NCBI GenBank assembly: GCA_024280065.1
Contig: JAJRQX010000152.1
Span: 1 to 5,693 of the forward strand
Source: Aquificota bacterium
GTDB taxonomy: Bacteria > Aquificota > Aquificia > Aquificales > Aquificaceae
Direction: 5' to 3'
Length of the DNA: 5,693 nucleotides
Shown here: positions 5,349 through 5,693 of the stretch, piece by piece
How positions within the stretch are numbered: the first letter of the stretch is position 1
How the letters are laid out: every line of letters starts with the position of its first letter
Translations under genes and position numbers: made by a program
The notes under the pieces: model-generated
Seen by the model: the letters and a program-made list of their open reading frames with translations, nothing else
Database searches by the model: none
What the model was told of the DNA's origin: nothing

Positions 5349-5693
5349 AAAGCTGAGTCTGACTGAGAAGCCCTCACTAACGGTTCCCTATCTTCTCGCG
5401 ATAACCCTCCTCAGCCTGCCCTTTCCCGTCCCCGTCCTCGGACAGCTCGCTTTCATAATGAACCTCTTTCTCGTATTCTCCTTCTTGGTCTTCACATCAA
5501 AGCTGGTGGCCTTTCACGGTGAGAACTTAGCCTCGCTGAGGCTTGAGTTCAGAAAGGCCAGTTTCTTGAGGGTCCTCACCGCCTATCCCGGTGAGACGGC
5601 GGGTGTCATCCTGGGCCACCTTATACTTACAGTTCTGGCGGGTCTGGTTGCTGCCTTGGTGATCCTAGTGGGTGGTTCTTCCTTTCTCATAGT
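5323..5693 (+). CDS. Unrecognised integral membrane protein, 3'-partial
   Basis: An open frame runs off the right edge of the window, giving 123 N-terminal residues from a GTG at 5323. I do not recognise the family. Visible features are a short basic/amphipathic N-terminus (WRFTLQVIKLSLTEKP), two closely spaced hydrophobic stretches at about 20-38 and 42-60 separated by Pro-rich PFPVPVLG, a charged amphipathic segment at about 62-88 (HGENLASLRLEFRK), and a third hydrophobic helix at about 92-117 rich in Gly, Leu and Val. This pattern fits multi-pass membrane proteins whose N-terminus lies along the membrane. The GTG is the only conventional start near the N-terminus (in-frame stop at 5308; next ATG at 5458, which would delete the first hydrophobic stretch). 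It has no upstream Shine-Dalgarno; a GGAGGT at 5327-5332 lies inside the frame with no usual start codon at proper spacing. Sustained hydrophobic coding makes the gene convincing; the start is uncertain. Confidence 0.6.
   Translation, partial: MWRFTLQVIKLSLTEKPSLTVPYLLAITLLSLPFPVPVLGQLAFIMNLFLVFSFLVFTSKLVAFHGENLASLRLEFRKASFLRVLTAYPGETAGVILGHLILTVLAGLVAALVILVGGSSFLI

Noticed and set aside
1..5693. Defence island, prophage, toxin-antitoxin or insertion sequence content
   Set aside because: No transposase, integrase, nuclease, toxin-like small ORF pair or direct-repeat array is visible, and base composition is even across all genes.

Overview
The window looks like a chromosomal core region of a thermophilic bacterium, most likely of the Aquificota (Aquifex/Hydrogenobacter/Hydrogenivirga-like). 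The evidence is codon use rich in AGG/AGA for Arg, ATA for Ile and GAG for Glu, Lys/Glu-rich proteins, very tight packing, an MnmG whose reconstructed length (about 617 aa) fits the Aquifex-type protein, and a futalosine-pathway quinone gene. This placement is inference from sequence style, not from a database match. I see no mobile element, CRISPR array, tRNA or rRNA, and no gene-free stretch over about 110 bp.

Layout, left to right. (1) 1-1764 (+): mnmG/gidA, tRNA U34-modifying flavoprotein, missing about 30 N-terminal residues at the window edge. (2) 1770-2423 (-): small lipoate/octanoate transfer enzyme of the LplA/LipM fold, meeting mnmG tail to tail with 5 bp between the stops. (3) 2438-3523 (-): minimal two-RecA-domain DEAD-box RNA helicase with DEMD instead of DEAD, probably co-transcribed with the lipoyl gene 14 bp downstream. 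(4) 3634-4194 (+): small multi-pass membrane protein resembling DUF996, divergent from the helicase across a 110-bp control region. (5) 4176-5297 (-): mqnE, radical-SAM aminofutalosine synthase of menaquinone biosynthesis; its 3' end overlaps the DUF996 gene by 19 bp. (6) 5323-end (+): N-terminal part of an unrecognised membrane protein, divergent from mqnE across only 25 bp.

The genes do not form one pathway: tRNA modification, lipoyl assembly, RNA remodelling, quinone synthesis and two membrane proteins of unknown role. The only same-strand pair is helicase plus lipoyl enzyme. Both convergent junctions are too tight for a normal intergenic terminator, and both divergent junctions carry symmetric DNA elements that could be operators. 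I found no convincing new multi-gene system. The best leads are the DEMD helicase, the hybrid active-site signature of the lipoyl enzyme, the 10-bp inverted repeat at the mqnE start, possible leaderless starts there, and a Met/His-rich segment in the DUF996-like protein.
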